Below, one piece after another: positions 34,601 through 44,697 of a DNA stretch of 64,000 bases. Under the pieces are notes generated by a model. That model did no database searches and was not told where the DNA came from. It saw nothing but the letters and a program-made list of their open reading frames with translations. Positions within the stretch are counted from its first letter, which is position 1, and each line of letters opens with the position of its first letter. The stretch comes from Boletus sp. NGJ. Lineage: Eukaryota; Basidiomycota; Agaricomycetes; Boletales; Boletaceae. The stretch lies in contig JAGTXK010000005.1 in NCBI GenBank assembly GCA_019096195.1, positions 372,001-436,000 on the forward strand, written 5' to 3'. Position numbers and translations under genes: made by a program.

Positions 34601-37068
34601 CACAAACTAAAAGATAAATTTAAAAAATAAAATAAGAATAAATTTACTTTATTTTTCTTCTCAGTCCTATCAATTATCAGATAGGTAGAAGACCAACATA
34701 TACAGTAGGCATATCAAGAAGACAATTGGAAACTTTTGACAAAGCACAAGGCTTAGGAGGATGAAGTTGAATGCTTTTGAAAAGCTGCTTTCTCTAAGCT
34801 GATGAGCATGCCTATGTCAAGTTTAGATTTATATATAAGTCTTAAATCCAAAAAGGCATACCTTAACTGTAATAGCTCTTATTAAACCAAACTTATCACT
34901 ATATCCATTCTTTGTTGATAAATCAAAATCACCTTGCTTAGAATTATAGAAAGAAGCTTTACTATAGATAGTGATCTTGTAGCCAAATAATTACTGCAAT
35001 TCCCTAGTAGATTGAGATTAATATACTTTTTTTGGGGTGGTGATTTTTTGAATGATAGTGTCACCTTATTGTCTGACTTGCAACTTGAACAGATATCTGT
35101 ACTTAGTAACCATGGCTATAATAATTTAGACATTGACCAGCTCTATATAATGTCTGACAGTGATGCCTCTACTCTATAGGTTTCTGGCCTAGGTGACATA
35201 TCAAAATGTACCAGTAAGTTCCATCATTACTGACCATATTGTCCAGAACCCTACCAGTATTGTATCTACACTTTTCAAAGAAGGTCCATTCACCTTTATT
35301 TATAAAATAGGACCCTTGGCTACTGGCACCATCTCCACTCCCAAGACCAAGCTGAAATATGCCACCAAGCAATCTTATCCCACTGCTGACAGTGATGTTG
35401 AAGACCTGGACAGTGGTGGTCACCTAAGTGCTGATGACTTGGACTTGGAGCTACTTGATTAAAAATCTGCTATGCAAAAGATTGAGAAGAATTCAGCATA
35501 CTGAAAGTCTGAGAAAATCAAGATGAAGCTGACCCCTAGTACAACCAAGAGTTGATAGGATGAGCTTCAAGAACTGGGCAAGATTTCTGGCCATCTTTGA
35601 CTGAAAACCACCATCCATCACCACCTCTGTTCTAGGTTACAGTCACTTAGCAAAGCCTAAAATTGTTATGATGGTTGATGCAACACAATGCCCATCATTT
35701 ATTTTCACCACCAACACTTCATTCAATGGATTTCTTACTGAGATTGTGAAGTCTACACAGGTTCTGGTCACCCAACTCACTGGCATGATCTCATAGCTGC
35801 TTTGGAAGCACAAGATACCTGTGAAGGGTGAACAGAAACTCTTGGCTGATAAAATCAGCTATAAAGCTATGCTCAAATTGGCTTAGGCAAAGAAGGGCAA
35901 TGCAGTTGTTTTTTTACTTGCCATAGTCAATTATCAATGAGATTCACTGGCAGGCTGTAATAGTACATCAATGCTATCCTTGGATGTTTTAATACATCAC
36001 CAACTATTCTAGCCTTCCACTGTTTTAATGACTTTTCAAAGTAACTTGACAATGACCGAGCACCACAAGGATCTAATCATGAACTATGGTGTTGATACCA
36101 TCAAAGGACAAATTGTAACATCTTGAGCCACATTATGGAAGTAGGATTGATGTTGATATATCTAGAACATGATGCATAATGTCTATCAACCTCAGTGCTT
36201 GCAGCTGGAACAGCTATACCTGATTAGCAACAATCCACTTTTTCCAGAAAAGCACATATATGCATGTGGAAAAGACTTTTGGGAATTGACTCCCATTCAT
36301 CTTGATGTCTGGGCAGCTGCTATTGTAAGTTTGAGATATTTACATTAGTGGTCACAGGTACAATCTTCTATATCTCAGGCTGTCAGACATGCTACCTATG
36401 ATTCACCTCTGACATCACTCTATTTTGCAGCCTTGATCACTATAAAACCCACTTTCTCAGAAGCAAGTGCACCTCACAATACATTTGTAGCTTATCACTA
36501 CTAAAAACAAGATCCAATAGCTGAGTCCACATCTCCAGATGCATTAGTTCCACCAGCATGCAAATCAGCACACACTATGACTGCACCTCAATAGCACTAT
36601 GATATGCTTCCAGCACTGCATACCAGAATGAAACAGCTTCACATGAAATGGCCCTGCATGAAATGATTCCACATGGAACAGCTTTATATGGAATGGCTTT
36701 GGCACCACATGGTATGCTTTTGACATACTTTCTATACTGTGCCCCTTATCCTGGGCCTGCCTATCCTATGCCACTGTACTTGTACTATGGACCACCAGCT
36801 CATATTCCAGCCAGTTATTCTGAGGCCCCTGCTGTTGCACCACTAGCTGATGATCCTCCTGCCTAGAATAACCACAATGCTAGTATCACCTGTTCTGCAC
36901 AATATGAAGCACATTGTTTAGCATGTACAACAACTTTGAGGAATGCATATGTAATGTTATCATGCCAACTATTCCTAGATATATTCAGTGTGTTGGAACC
37001 ATACCTTTGCACACCAAACAACAGCAATTATCCCCTTATTCCATGAAGATCCTAATGCCCATATTAAA
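34601..37068. other. Degraded AT-rich DNA of probable transposon origin
   Basis: Very few CpG. A + strand frame at 35193-35462 ends with an acidic run (D-V-E-D-L-D) and another at 36648-36866 is proline/tyrosine-rich; neither resembles a known family. No terminal repeats were recognised. Confidence 0.4.
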
Positions 37069-37282
37069 AGTTCCAAAACTGTTCAAATGTAGTTGCTGTT
37101 TTAAAACAGCCATATCCCCACTTTCTCTGGATCAAATCACATGATCTAAGCATCCATAGCTAGCCAAGGGTATGTACTATTATTTGTCCCACTAAAGCCA
37201 AGCGGAATTCCTATGGGTGTTTGCAGTGTGCTTCATGCACTGCATTAGGGTTAGATATTGGAACAGTTTTGGGAGTCACTAC
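37069..37282. repeat. Short inverted-repeat element related to the Tc1 ends
   Basis: The stretch 37087-37282 resembles the right terminal repeat of the Tc1 element (41600-41812) base for base with many changes, including the 'gttgctgttttaaaaca' start and the 'gggttagatattggaacag' part. The left edge (ttccaaaactgttcaaa, 37069) is an approximate inverse of the right edge (ggaacagttttggga). It may be a MITE or a lone terminus. Confidence 0.45.
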
Positions 37283-37359
37283 AGTATGTCTGTGATAATG
37301 TGTCCACACACATCAAGTAGAACAAACACCAGGTTTTCATCTCTGTGGAGGTGCTGGGC

Positions 37360-37932
37360 ATGATGATGTAAATATGCCTTTACTGCAAGAACAATGTCAG
37401 TAGGATGATAGCAGTATGCTCATTCATGCATAGCAACTTACATGAACTGAAAGAATCCTCAATAGAATTGAAATATGGAGAATATGGCAGAAGAAAAAGA
37501 AAGTGACAGCCTGTGAGCAAACTCAAAGGATCAGAAATTACATCCAGATTGCCAGTGATCATCAATAAACCTGCTACATGAATGAGATTAGTCAGATTTT
37601 GATTGTGATAAATCTAACAGTTATTGAGAATAATCACTGATCTTTCTGCAGGGAAAGGGTTCATACTTGGGAGCTTTGAAAAGTAATAGTGTGGTAAAGT
37701 CAGCTGCAACATGAGATACATATATACAAGTTTTTCTGCAATGAAGTCATAAAACAAATCTCTGTCAAATGACCACTCAACTACATCTGTAGCCACATAG
37801 TCATTAATGGACATTTGAGTGACAAGTGAGTAGTGTTTCTCTCAGACAAAAACTCACTAAGCAATGCCTGAGAACCAGCAGGAGCTCTTTCATAGTGGCA
37901 AGCATAAGTGAGCTTATTATTATGAAATCAAT
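37360..37932 (-). mobile_element. DDE_3-type (Tc1/mariner superfamily) transposase remnant
   Basis: Minus-strand fragments: G-S-Q-A-L-L-S near 37870, D-V-V-E-W-S-F near 37770-37790, M-N-P-F-P-A-E-R-S-V-I-I-L-N-N-C at 37617-37665 (the second aspartate of the usual V-I-L-D-N-C reads N), and L-P-Y-S-P-Y-F-N-S-I-E-D-S-F-S near 37450-37495 (normally P-P-Y-S-P-D-F-N-P-I-E-E). This is a catalytic-core pattern common in Agaricomycetes and distinct from the Tc1 copies at 1-318 and 39738-41812. Catalytic residues are altered and frames interrupted. The 5' part is cut off by the LTR relic beginning at about 37933. Confidence 0.7.
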
Positions 37933-38418
37933 TGTTCTCAACAACTAACTTCCACAAGACTTGGGAGTCTCGCAGGATACACAATTCCTGGCTCAGGATA
38001 GAGGGCATGTGAGTCTAGTCCAAAGTGCTCCTTACACCTACAATGGTCTAAGACCAAGGCAATGATGGATTGGAGAATAACAAAGTGGATTCAACTAGCT
38101 AGTCCAGTCATCAAGTGTGAGTTTATATAAGTTACAGGATGGTGCACCGACCAAGCTGTGCATGTGAGAAAATACTATAAGTAGGTAAATGAAAGAAGTG
38201 TCTGTGAGAGAGTAATAACAGAGATTATTGTGGGAATAGATAAGGTGTGAACTTGAACAGTAATTAAATATATGAGGTAATCACGTGATGGGTCTAGACT
38301 ATAAGTCATATGATAAGTCCTATGGTCACATGTAGTCATGTGATTACTTATATAATATGAGAGGAAATAAATGGCTAAGGTGTTTGATAAAAAGTTTGAA
38401 AATATTCATATTATAACA
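37933..38418 (-). repeat. Old LTR of a relative of the Ty3 chromovirus fossil (family A)
   Basis: About 486 bp, the same length and layout as the LTRs at 44215-44697 and 50158-50641 but strongly diverged and in reverse orientation. It ends in ...ttataaca, directly followed by the complement of the family's polypurine tract (ctacccccttttt), so it is the 3' LTR of the relic described next. Confidence 0.75.
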
Positions 38419-38584
38419 CTACCCCCTTTTTAAGACTTGAATTCCAGGCAAGTTGTGAATGGAGACAGTGAAGTTTTCATAAGGAGAGAAAAGTGATTAA
38501 AAGTCAGCTGTGGACAAGCCATGGAGTTTTGTTGGGAGCAAATGGGTTCTTTTTATGGAATTTGATGACTGCTTGTGGTACAGT

Positions 38585-39587
38585 TGTTACGCCAGATAAC
38601 AATGTGACACGTTCCTGTATAATCAACCCTGTGTGATTATTGGACTAGCCAGGACTTGAGGGGAAAATACCTCCTGAGGCCCAATGGTTCCTCTGGACTG
38701 GGGACCGACTGCTAGCTTTAACGTAGAGCCTCCCTTGGCGTTGGAGCTGCTACTCTATGACTCGATGGCGGAGTCTCGGACTTTGACCATCGGTGGCGCA
38801 ATCCTCTGAGAAGGAAAGGCAGACCTATCCGATGCAGGGGTCAGTGGCTAGAGTCTCTGGCCAATACAGTACCAGTGGCAGAGTCCTGGATTTACTGTGC
38901 TACCGGTGGCGAGAGTCCCGGGCTTGCACAGGCCAACCTCTGTTGGTCGTTGGAGTTGCCAAAGCTCTAGCGAGCTGGCAAGCATATGGCAATGAGGCCA
39001 CACAGGTGCGTAGTGATGAGGAAGGATGATCACGAGCACTAGTGGTGATCACCTCCAGAGCGTGGGAGTAGGCTTCTGAGGTGAAGTGGAACTGAGTAGC
39101 TGGGAGAAGCTGGTAGATTACACGGGAAGTTGTGTAGATCTAGGTTAGAGGTTACATGAAGGGCCCGTGTCCCTATTTATAGGCCTAGCCCATCTAGGGC
39201 AGGCTTCATAATGAATATAGTAATCATAAGTCACAGACGAAAGATTACTATAAGAGGATCAAGGCATCAGTCAAATGGAGGGAATAGGAACACTGGGCTG
39301 TGTACAAGAGAGCACAGCTGGGGAGGCAATGTCTATGATCGGATCAAGAAGGAAGAAGGCATATATCAATCAAATAATGAAATAGGAGAGGCAGTGTCCA
39401 GACCAAATGAGTAGCTTCCTGAAAAGGGAGTTATAAGTAACTTCCTAGAAAGGAGGTTCCAGATGGGGTGATGCCTGAGTCGGTGTCACAGGGGAATCCC
39501 TGGTCCGAGTCGAAGAATAGATCATCCCAAAGTCCTACTGGAGGTGAGGGAAGGGGAAAAGATGTACCCCCTTCGGTAATTATAACA
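38585..39587 (+). repeat. Solo LTR, family B, copy 1
   Basis: Starts tgttacgcc and ends taattataaca, about 1003 bp. The flanking five bases are acagt and gcagt, a near-perfect target duplication. It is clearly related over its length to 58341-59246. It is longer because an internal unit (roughly ggtggcagagtcctggatt, about 30-40 bp) is repeated around 38780-38930. No internal retroelement sequence accompanies it. Confidence 0.85.
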
Positions 39588-39737
39588 GCAGTATTAATTA
39601 TGTTAGCCAATTCCCATATATAGTCTGTTTCATCATATCCAGCCCAATGAACAAGATACTCTAGCTTCTTTCCTTTTAGTTGAGATGCTGTAATGTACTG
39701 TATTCAACCTCATATTGTTTTGCTCCCTTCTGATCTA

Positions 39738-41812
39738 CATGTTGCAATGTTTAACCCTGATGTGGTGCATGCAGTGCACCACAAACACCCGTGGGAATTA
39801 CACTTCGCTTTGGTAGGAACAAACAAAGTACACACTCTTGGCTACAATCCGGCCTCTGGATCATGTGATGTGAATCAGAGGCTGTGGAGTTATGTCCATT
39901 TCAAAACAGCAATACCATTGCAACAGTTTTGCATCTCTTGATATGAAGTGGGTATTAGTACTTGGTATAGCCTCCTTTTGCCTTGAGCACTGCCTCAACC
40001 CTCCTAGGCATGCTTTCAATTAACTTCTGACACTCCTCAAGTGGTATCCCCTCCCATTCCACCTGAACTCTCTCCTATAACTCATGAATTCCACTAGAAG
40101 GTTGTTCTTGATCCACTAGCCTTCTTTTGAGGTGACCCCAGAGGTGTTCAATGGGGTTGAGGTCAGGAGACTATGCTGGCCATATCATAGTCTCAAACTC
40201 CTGCTCTCCAAGCCACTCTTTCACCTTTTTGCAAGTATGCTTGGGGTCATTGTCTTGCTGAAAGATCATATTAGGAGGATCTAGACCATAATACAGTAGA
40301 GTATTCAGCAGCTCATCCTTCAAAATCTGAAGGTAAAGGTCTCCATCCATCCTACCATCAATCTTGGTAGCATAGCCAACTCCCTGCCAAGTCATACACC
40401 CCCACATCATGAGAGAACCTCCTTCAAACTTCAAGGTCCCTTCAACCAATCTATCATTAAGCCCTTCACCTGCTTTTTTCCAGACCCATTTTCACCCATC
40501 TGACCCTAGATGATTGATTTTAGTCTCATCAGACCATACTACCTTCTTCCAGTCCTCTATAGTCCAATCCTTATAAGCATAGGCAAAGTCCAAGCAAGCC
40601 TTGCGATGCCTAGCTGATAGAAGGGGGTGTTTAGACTTTACCACAGCCTTCATATCAGTTTTTCTCAAGTGCCAGCATACTGTGGAGGCAGAGAGGGGTT
40701 GGTTGACCACTGTTATGATCCATTTCGGTAACCAAAACCACAAGGCTTGAACTAACTTGCAGGCTACACGAGTCCTGGCTCAACGGATGAGGTGGGGAGT
40801 CTTAGGCCGTACTATTCCCAACCTTACAATGACCAGAGTGGCCAAGGCTAATAGGTTGTTGGAGGAAGAATACAAGTGGATTAGACTGGGGTTACCAGTT
40901 GTCAAAGTGCTACTTTATATACATGAGAGAGATGTGCATGGACCAAGCAGTGTGTGTGATGATTTACTAAGTATAGTAAGGCAGAGATTAAAGAGGCTGT
41001 GTGAGAAGAGCAGAAATTAAAGAGTCATGGATCACATGCAGTGTGACGTCATATGATGTCATAGGTTCTAGACCTATCATATGATATGTTCCCACAGTCA
41101 CGTGCACAGTCATGTGACTTATGAAGAAAAAGTTTGATGAAAATGAAAAGTAAGTGTTCATTATGAAAAGTTTGAAAATTTTGTATATTATAACAACCAC
41201 ATTGGTGAGAGCCTTGGTCACCTGGACAGCATTTTCTGCCTTTCCAAATGAAATAAGATGGATGGCATGATGAAGATTGATAGAAGAAAGCTTGGATGGG
41301 CAACCTCCAGCAGACTTCTGAAGCTCAGAATGCTCTTTGGAGTGGAGCCTGGATATGGTAGAAGCATGGAGACCAGTGGTGGCAGCAATAGAATGAGCTG
41401 ACTGGCCAGCATCAAAGCATAGAGAGAATGGTGTTTTTTTGAGTAGAAGAGATGGATCTTATGATGATGTGGTTGGAAATAAAGAAGTGTGTGAACTATT
41501 TCAAACTCAGACATAATATTTGTATGTGTATCTTTGTTTGTATAACCAAACATTGCCACTTATGATGATATTTCAACAAGATTGCACATTCTCTACTAAA
41601 AGGTGCAAAACTATTGCAATGGTATTGCTGTTTTGAAATAGACATAACTCCATAGCCTCTGATCTAAATCACATAATCCAGAGGCCGGATTGTAGCCAGG
41701 AGTGTGTACTTTGTTTGTTCCCACCAAAGCAAAGTGTAATTCCCACAGTGTTTGTGGTGCGCTGCACACACCACATCAGGGTTAGACATTGCAATAGTTT
41801 TGGAGGTCACTG
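39738..41812 (-). mobile_element. Tc1 transposon with long terminal inverted repeats and decayed transposase
   Basis: Terminal inverted repeats of about 200 bp (39738-39945 and 41600-41812) are flanked by TA on both sides (39736-39737, 41813-41814). The left tip lacks roughly 16 bases present on the right. The transposase reads on the minus strand from about 41510 to 39955: an N-terminal helix-turn-helix (A-T-T-G-L-H-A-S-T-I-S-R), W-S-D-E-T-K-I (first D), Q-Q-D-N-D-P-K-H-T (second D), S-P-D-L-N-P-I-E-H-L-W and a T-K-Y end. Two in-frame stops are seen, one before S-P-D-L-N and one after the following G-I-H-E-L, both explained by C-to-T or G-to-A changes, plus a frame change near the N-terminal third. 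A solo LTR (40711-41195) is inserted in it. It shares its family with the fragment at 1-318. Confidence 0.9.
40711..41195 (-). repeat. Solo LTR, family A, inserted in the Tc1 element
   Basis: 485 bp, the reverse complement of the LTRs of the chromovirus at 44215-50641. Perfect 5-bp target duplication ACCAC on both sides (40706-40710, 41196-41200). No internal sequence, so it arose by LTR-LTR recombination. Confidence 0.93.
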
Positions 41813-42139
41813 TACCTCAATTGCATCAGGGCGGACTTTGGGTTGTCCTGGTAATGTTTTCTAATATGGTTTTATGTGAGAGATATTAACTATGGGATGA
41901 ATATATACAGTTTTGGGGAGTTTAAATGTAATAGTATTTGGAAGGACTTTGATGATCTCATATGGTCCAATCCATTTTTGGGTAAGTTTTTTTAGCTGTG
42001 TATGGAAGGTTGAGTTTGTCTGTAGATAACCAAATCTATTGGCCAATAGAATAGTCTGAAGCATCTGATCTTTTCTTTTCTGATGCTTTTACTATATCAT
42101 TTTTTCTCTTGATTTTTCCAACATCAGTAAATACAGGAT

Positions 42140-42268
42140 TTCATCATAGTGCTCATAGTGCCATAGTAGTTTCATAGATAACTCATAGTATTCATAGTAT
42201 TATAGTATTATAGTACCATAGCATTTCATAGCATTCATAGTACATTCATAGTAGTTATAGTCATAGTT
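42140..42268. repeat. Imperfect short tandem repeat (catagt-type)
   Basis: About 130 bp of repeated words catagt, tcatag and tatagta with irregular spacing, directly left of the hexamer array that opens the 0.5 kb unit. Confidence 0.8.
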
Positions 42269-42280
42269 GTAATTTTAAGC

Positions 42281-42786
42281 TAATCCTAATCCTAATCCTA
42301 ATCCTAATCCTAATCCTAAATCAAAAGTATACAAAATGTGTAGTCAAATGTGTAGTCAAATGTTGTACAAAAAGTGTAGGAAAGAGTATAGTATAGTGTA
42401 GCAAAAATGTGCACCAAATGTAGCAAAAGTGTAGCAAACAAAGTGTAGTAAAAAAAGCAAACAAAAGTGTAGCAGAGTGTAGTATAGTGTAGTAAACAAA
42501 GTGTACCAAAAGTGTAGACCTACATTCAAAAAAATATCCAAGTCCATTTTCCCACACTCAGTGTTAAAAAAGTGGACATTGTTTGCCAATGTTTGTGCCA
42601 CCATTCTTATATAAACAAGCCAGACTTCAAAAACTTTCCCACACCCTCTTATTTCTTAAATTTATCTTTCTCTACTCATTACATGAAGTTAACACTTCAC
42701 TTTGTAAATTATTAGGATTGGGATTAGGATTGGGATTGGGATTGGGACCAGGATTAGAATTAGGATTTGGATTTGGATTAGGATTA
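42281..42786 (+). mobile_element. 0.5 kb deletion derivative of the tyrosine-recombinase retroelement
   Basis: Opens with (taatcc) repeats (42281-42319) and closes with attagg/attggg/atttgg repeats (42710-42786), that is, hexamer arrays in inverted orientation. The first roughly 420 bp match, in reverse, the end of the element at 55790-56182, including many gtgtag-type repeats and ttatataaacaag at about 42606. The last part (acttcactttgtaaat plus hexamers) matches the opposite end of that element (about 50885-50910). The unit thus keeps both ends and no coding region. Confidence 0.7.
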
Positions 42787-43434
42787 ATAATGGTATTCAA
42801 GTAGGCTATAATGTGTGTATTACTATCTTCAAACTATTATGAAGCTATGAACAGCCTATGATCATTGACTTGAGTTCAATCTCTGCCCATGCTGAGACTG
42901 TGCCAATATCGGACCAGTTTTACCTGGTCACATGAAAGCACATTCATAAAATGACCAAGTCTGAGGGTCAAGAATGAGATACAAATAGTTCAGAGAGTGG
43001 GGGGCCATAGATACAAATGGCAATGATACATATTATGATAATCTATCCTCTTTCCCCCTCCCACCATGCCTTGCATGTCTGAAAAAAAAAAAAAATACTA
43101 CAAGCAATTGACAAGTTAGAGTTAAAAGTTGCAGAATAATGACTAAAAAACTTACAGGAACAGAACAGGGAGGATGAACCTGACTCTGATGACTCATTTA
43201 TCTCCTAGAAGTATATCATCATCACCCCCCCTTCTCCCTCCATCAACACAGATTCTGACTTGGACATTGAGTTAATTGACTCTGAGTCTAGTTTAGAGGC
43301 AAGGACAGCACATTATCACCACCTGCTTGGTGCAATACAAGCATTTCAGAATAAGGTATCCAGGGCATGTGTTTTTAACCATGTGGCTGAGCCAGTGATA
43401 GTGGTTATATGTAGTGATGCCATATTATACATAA
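42787..43434. other. AT-rich remnant, no gene assigned
   Basis: Contains an A13-14 run near 43082 and a + strand coding-like stretch at about 43250-43434 (acidic, D-S-D-L-D-I-E-L). It is the left flank of the solo LTR of family B; after the insertion it continues at 50776. Confidence 0.4.
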
Positions 43435-44214
43435 TGTTACAATCTTCATAACTTGGTGACACGTTACCGAGTAATCGACCTCCTAGTTGAATTACTGGAC
43501 TAGCTGGACTTGAGCAATTGGCTCCCTAGGCCCGAGTTCCCTAGGTATGGGGTACCAACAGCTAGCTTTACATAGAGTCTCCTCTGAGTGTGAGGGACAT
43601 CCCTATGACCAATGGCGGAGTCTTGGACTTTGAGCAGAACCCTGTCTGCGTTGGTGTTGCCGCTGGTTAGGCGCATGCAACATGATCCTGTCTGTGTTGG
43701 TGTTGCTGCTGGTTAGGCTCGTGCAATCCATCCTGTCCATGGATAACAAGGAGACTGCACAAGTGCGAGGTGATGATGAAGAAGTATCATGAGCACGAGT
43801 GATATCACTTCCAGAGTGGGCGCAGACCCTAAAGTGAGGTGGAACTGAGAAGGGTGGTAGATTACATGGTGTGAGGTGTAGATCAAGGTTAGGGAGATAC
43901 ATAGAGGGATCGGCTGACTATATATAGGTCCTCTACCCCTTTAGGGCAGGCGTAAGCGGAGTTACCATAAAGGGAAATGAGAGCTGAATCGGGAATGAGG
44001 CTGGGAGTGATGGAATATGGGCTATGTACAAGAGAACATAGCTGAGGAGGCAGTGTCTGATGTGAGGCATAGAGTAAAGGATAAACCATGGAAAATGAAG
44101 AGGACACAGGATAAAAGGGATAGCCATTGGAGAGATCCGAGATCTCGCAGATGGCCGCTCACTGCCTAAAAGGCAGTGTCATCGAGGGAGGTGCTAAGCG
44201 CCAGATGTTCTCCC

Positions 44215-44697
44215 TGTAATAATATGGGAAATTTTCAAACTTTTCAAACGCTCACTTACTTTTCATTTTCTTCACCTCTTTTCTTCATAAGTCACGTGAC
44301 TGTGCACGTGACCGTGGAAACACATCACATGATAGGTCTAGAACCTATGACATCATATGACATCATACCTCATGTGATCCACGACCTTTTAATTTCCGCT
44401 CTTCTCACACAGCCCTATTAATCTCCGTCTTACCATACGTAGTAATTTATCACATGCACAGCCTGGTCCGTGCGCATTCTCATCATGTATATAAACTAGC
44501 ACTTAGACGACTGGTATCCCCAGTCTAATCCACTTGTATCTTCCTCCAATAACCTATTAGCTTCGGCCATCGGTCGTCGTAGGGTTAGGAATATCCAGGA
44601 CTAAGACTCTCCCACCTGATTCGTTCAGCCAGGACTCGTGTAGCCTGCAAAGCATTTCCGAGCCTTGTGGTTTGTTTTCCGAAAGGGATTCATAACA
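44215..44697 (+). repeat. 5' LTR of the chromovirus fossil
   Basis: Contains a TATA box (tatataaa, 44488-44495). The segment cagtctaatcca starts 33 bp downstream (44521-44532), where transcription would be expected to begin. The complement of that segment recurs just after the LTR (44700-44711). Confidence 0.92.

Larger units (their letters stand above)
38419..42130 (-). mobile_element. Relic of a Ty3 chromovirus, 3' part, interrupted by two insertions
   Basis: Only the end of the element survives, in three blocks: 38419-38584, 39588-39737 and 41813 to about 42130, all reading on the minus strand. They cover the polypurine tract, a chromodomain-like block and the C-terminal end of integrase, each recognisable by likeness to the younger copy at 44215-50641. 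Between the blocks lie a solo LTR of family B (38585-39587) and a Tc1 transposon (39738-41812). The relic is broken, is missing most of its length, and is clearly older than the copy at 44 kb. Confidence 0.75.

Noticed and set aside
34601-37068. A retroelement gag or structural gene in the AT-rich stretch
   Set aside because: Only composition-driven short frames; no knuckle, polymerase or terminal repeat could be found.
42281-42319. Telomere array
   Set aside because: The hexamers (taatcc, attagg, attggg) are not the fungal TTAGGG unit, are short, internal and inverted at the two ends of a transposon-derived unit.
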